Shown here: positions 63,909 to 64,000 of the stretch, piece by piece
How positions within the stretch are numbered: the first letter of the stretch is position 1
Layout of the letters: every line of letters starts with the position of its first letter
From: Chlorobiota bacterium
GTDB taxonomy: Bacteria; Bacteroidota; Ignavibacteria; Kapaibacteriales; NICIL-2
Direction of reading: 5' to 3'
NCBI GenBank assembly: GCA_026415505.1
Contig: JAOAGY010000003.1
Location: forward strand, 16,334-80,333
Length of the DNA stretch: 64,000 nt
Notes under the pieces: generated by a model
The model's database searches: none
Seen by the model: the letters and a program-made list of their open reading frames with translations, nothing else
What the model was told of the DNA's origin: nothing
Position numbers and translations under genes: made by a program

Positions 63909-63943
63909 TGCTCGATAGTGCCAGTGTTGAACAAACAGCGATG

Positions 63944-63951
63944 CGAAACTA
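63944..63951 (-). promoter_or_regulatory. -7-like element TAGTTTCG(C) of the chaperone-copA operon
   Basis: Minus-strand TAGTTTCGC, one T-to-C change from TAnnTTTGC, 36 nt before the ATG at 63908. Nothing else is recognised in the last 50 bases of the window. Confidence 0.4.
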
Positions 63952-64000
63952 TCGCCCGAACGCTGGCAGCACAGTACACTCTTGCCCACTGCTGGTACAA

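Overview
The window is a dense stretch of bacterial chromosome (about 60% G+C by eye) with about 55 protein genes. I found no gap above 200 bases, no rRNA or tRNA gene, no CRISPR array and no insertion sequence. Four products carry the C-terminal sorting domain of type IX secretion (T9SS) cargo. Most starts lack a Shine-Dalgarno sequence. Many promoters seem to use the Bacteroidota-type -7 element TAnnTTTG. All this places the organism in the Bacteroidota/Chlorobiota branch. Flagellar rod, MS-ring and switch genes next to T9SS cargo, plus a sulfide:quinone oxidoreductase, suggest a free-living Ignavibacteria/Kapabacteria-like lineage rather than a typical Bacteroides or Flavobacterium. The lineage is an inference.

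Layout. 1-11.3 kb: 3'-truncated rpoZ, an outer-membrane barrel, a catalytically dead RsmB-like protein, a T9SS Asp-box protein, an HtrA protease and a 1450-residue T9SS surface protein. 11.4-22.5 kb: exopolyphosphatase with a coupled small membrane protein, a DUF1624-type acyltransferase, a class A PBP, rpsD, fusA, pirin, and an operon of a T9SS protein, a divergent phosphofructokinase and an alkyltransferase-like protein. 22.5-31.1 kb: TlpA thioredoxin plus DUF6029 protein, then a tightly coupled operon mnmH / HAD-UbiA / DprE1-like / DprE2-like, and a convergent DUF2723 membrane protein. 31.2-35.5 kb: flgB-flgC-small ORF-fliE-fliF-fliG. 35.5-39.2 kb: a coupled minus-strand operon of a secreted protein, a lone MalF-type permease and a STAND-type ATPase. 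39.3-46.9 kb: sugar-phosphate isomerase, fmt, a phosphodiesterase, pstC-pstA-pstB-phoU without pstS, an EamA transporter and a small secreted basic protein. 47-56 kb: YceI, MarR, TrmB, cobalamin-binding protein, PhoD-like phosphatase, an ABCC/MRP-type one-chain exporter, an EVE protein, a thioredoxin-like lipoprotein and a small membrane protein. 56-64 kb: M1 peptidase with T9SS tail, aminotransferase, Crp/Fnr regulator, sulfide:quinone oxidoreductase, CopA copper ATPase and a copper chaperone.

Most notable points. (1) The HAD-UbiA/DprE1/DprE2 set is the core of the mycobacterial polyprenyl-phospho-arabinose pathway, and the fused HAD domain could supply the missing phosphatase. (2) The RsmB homologue has lost both cysteines and the SAM-binding loop. 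(3) The secreted protein/permease/STAND operon matches no system I recognise. (4) A coherent set of TAnnTT(T/C)GC promoter elements lies 20-40 nt before start codons; in three places it combines with a dyad that looks like an operator (mnmH operon, marR, sqr). (5) The octamer GCGATCGC, the HIP1 sequence of cyanobacteria, looks strongly over-represented.
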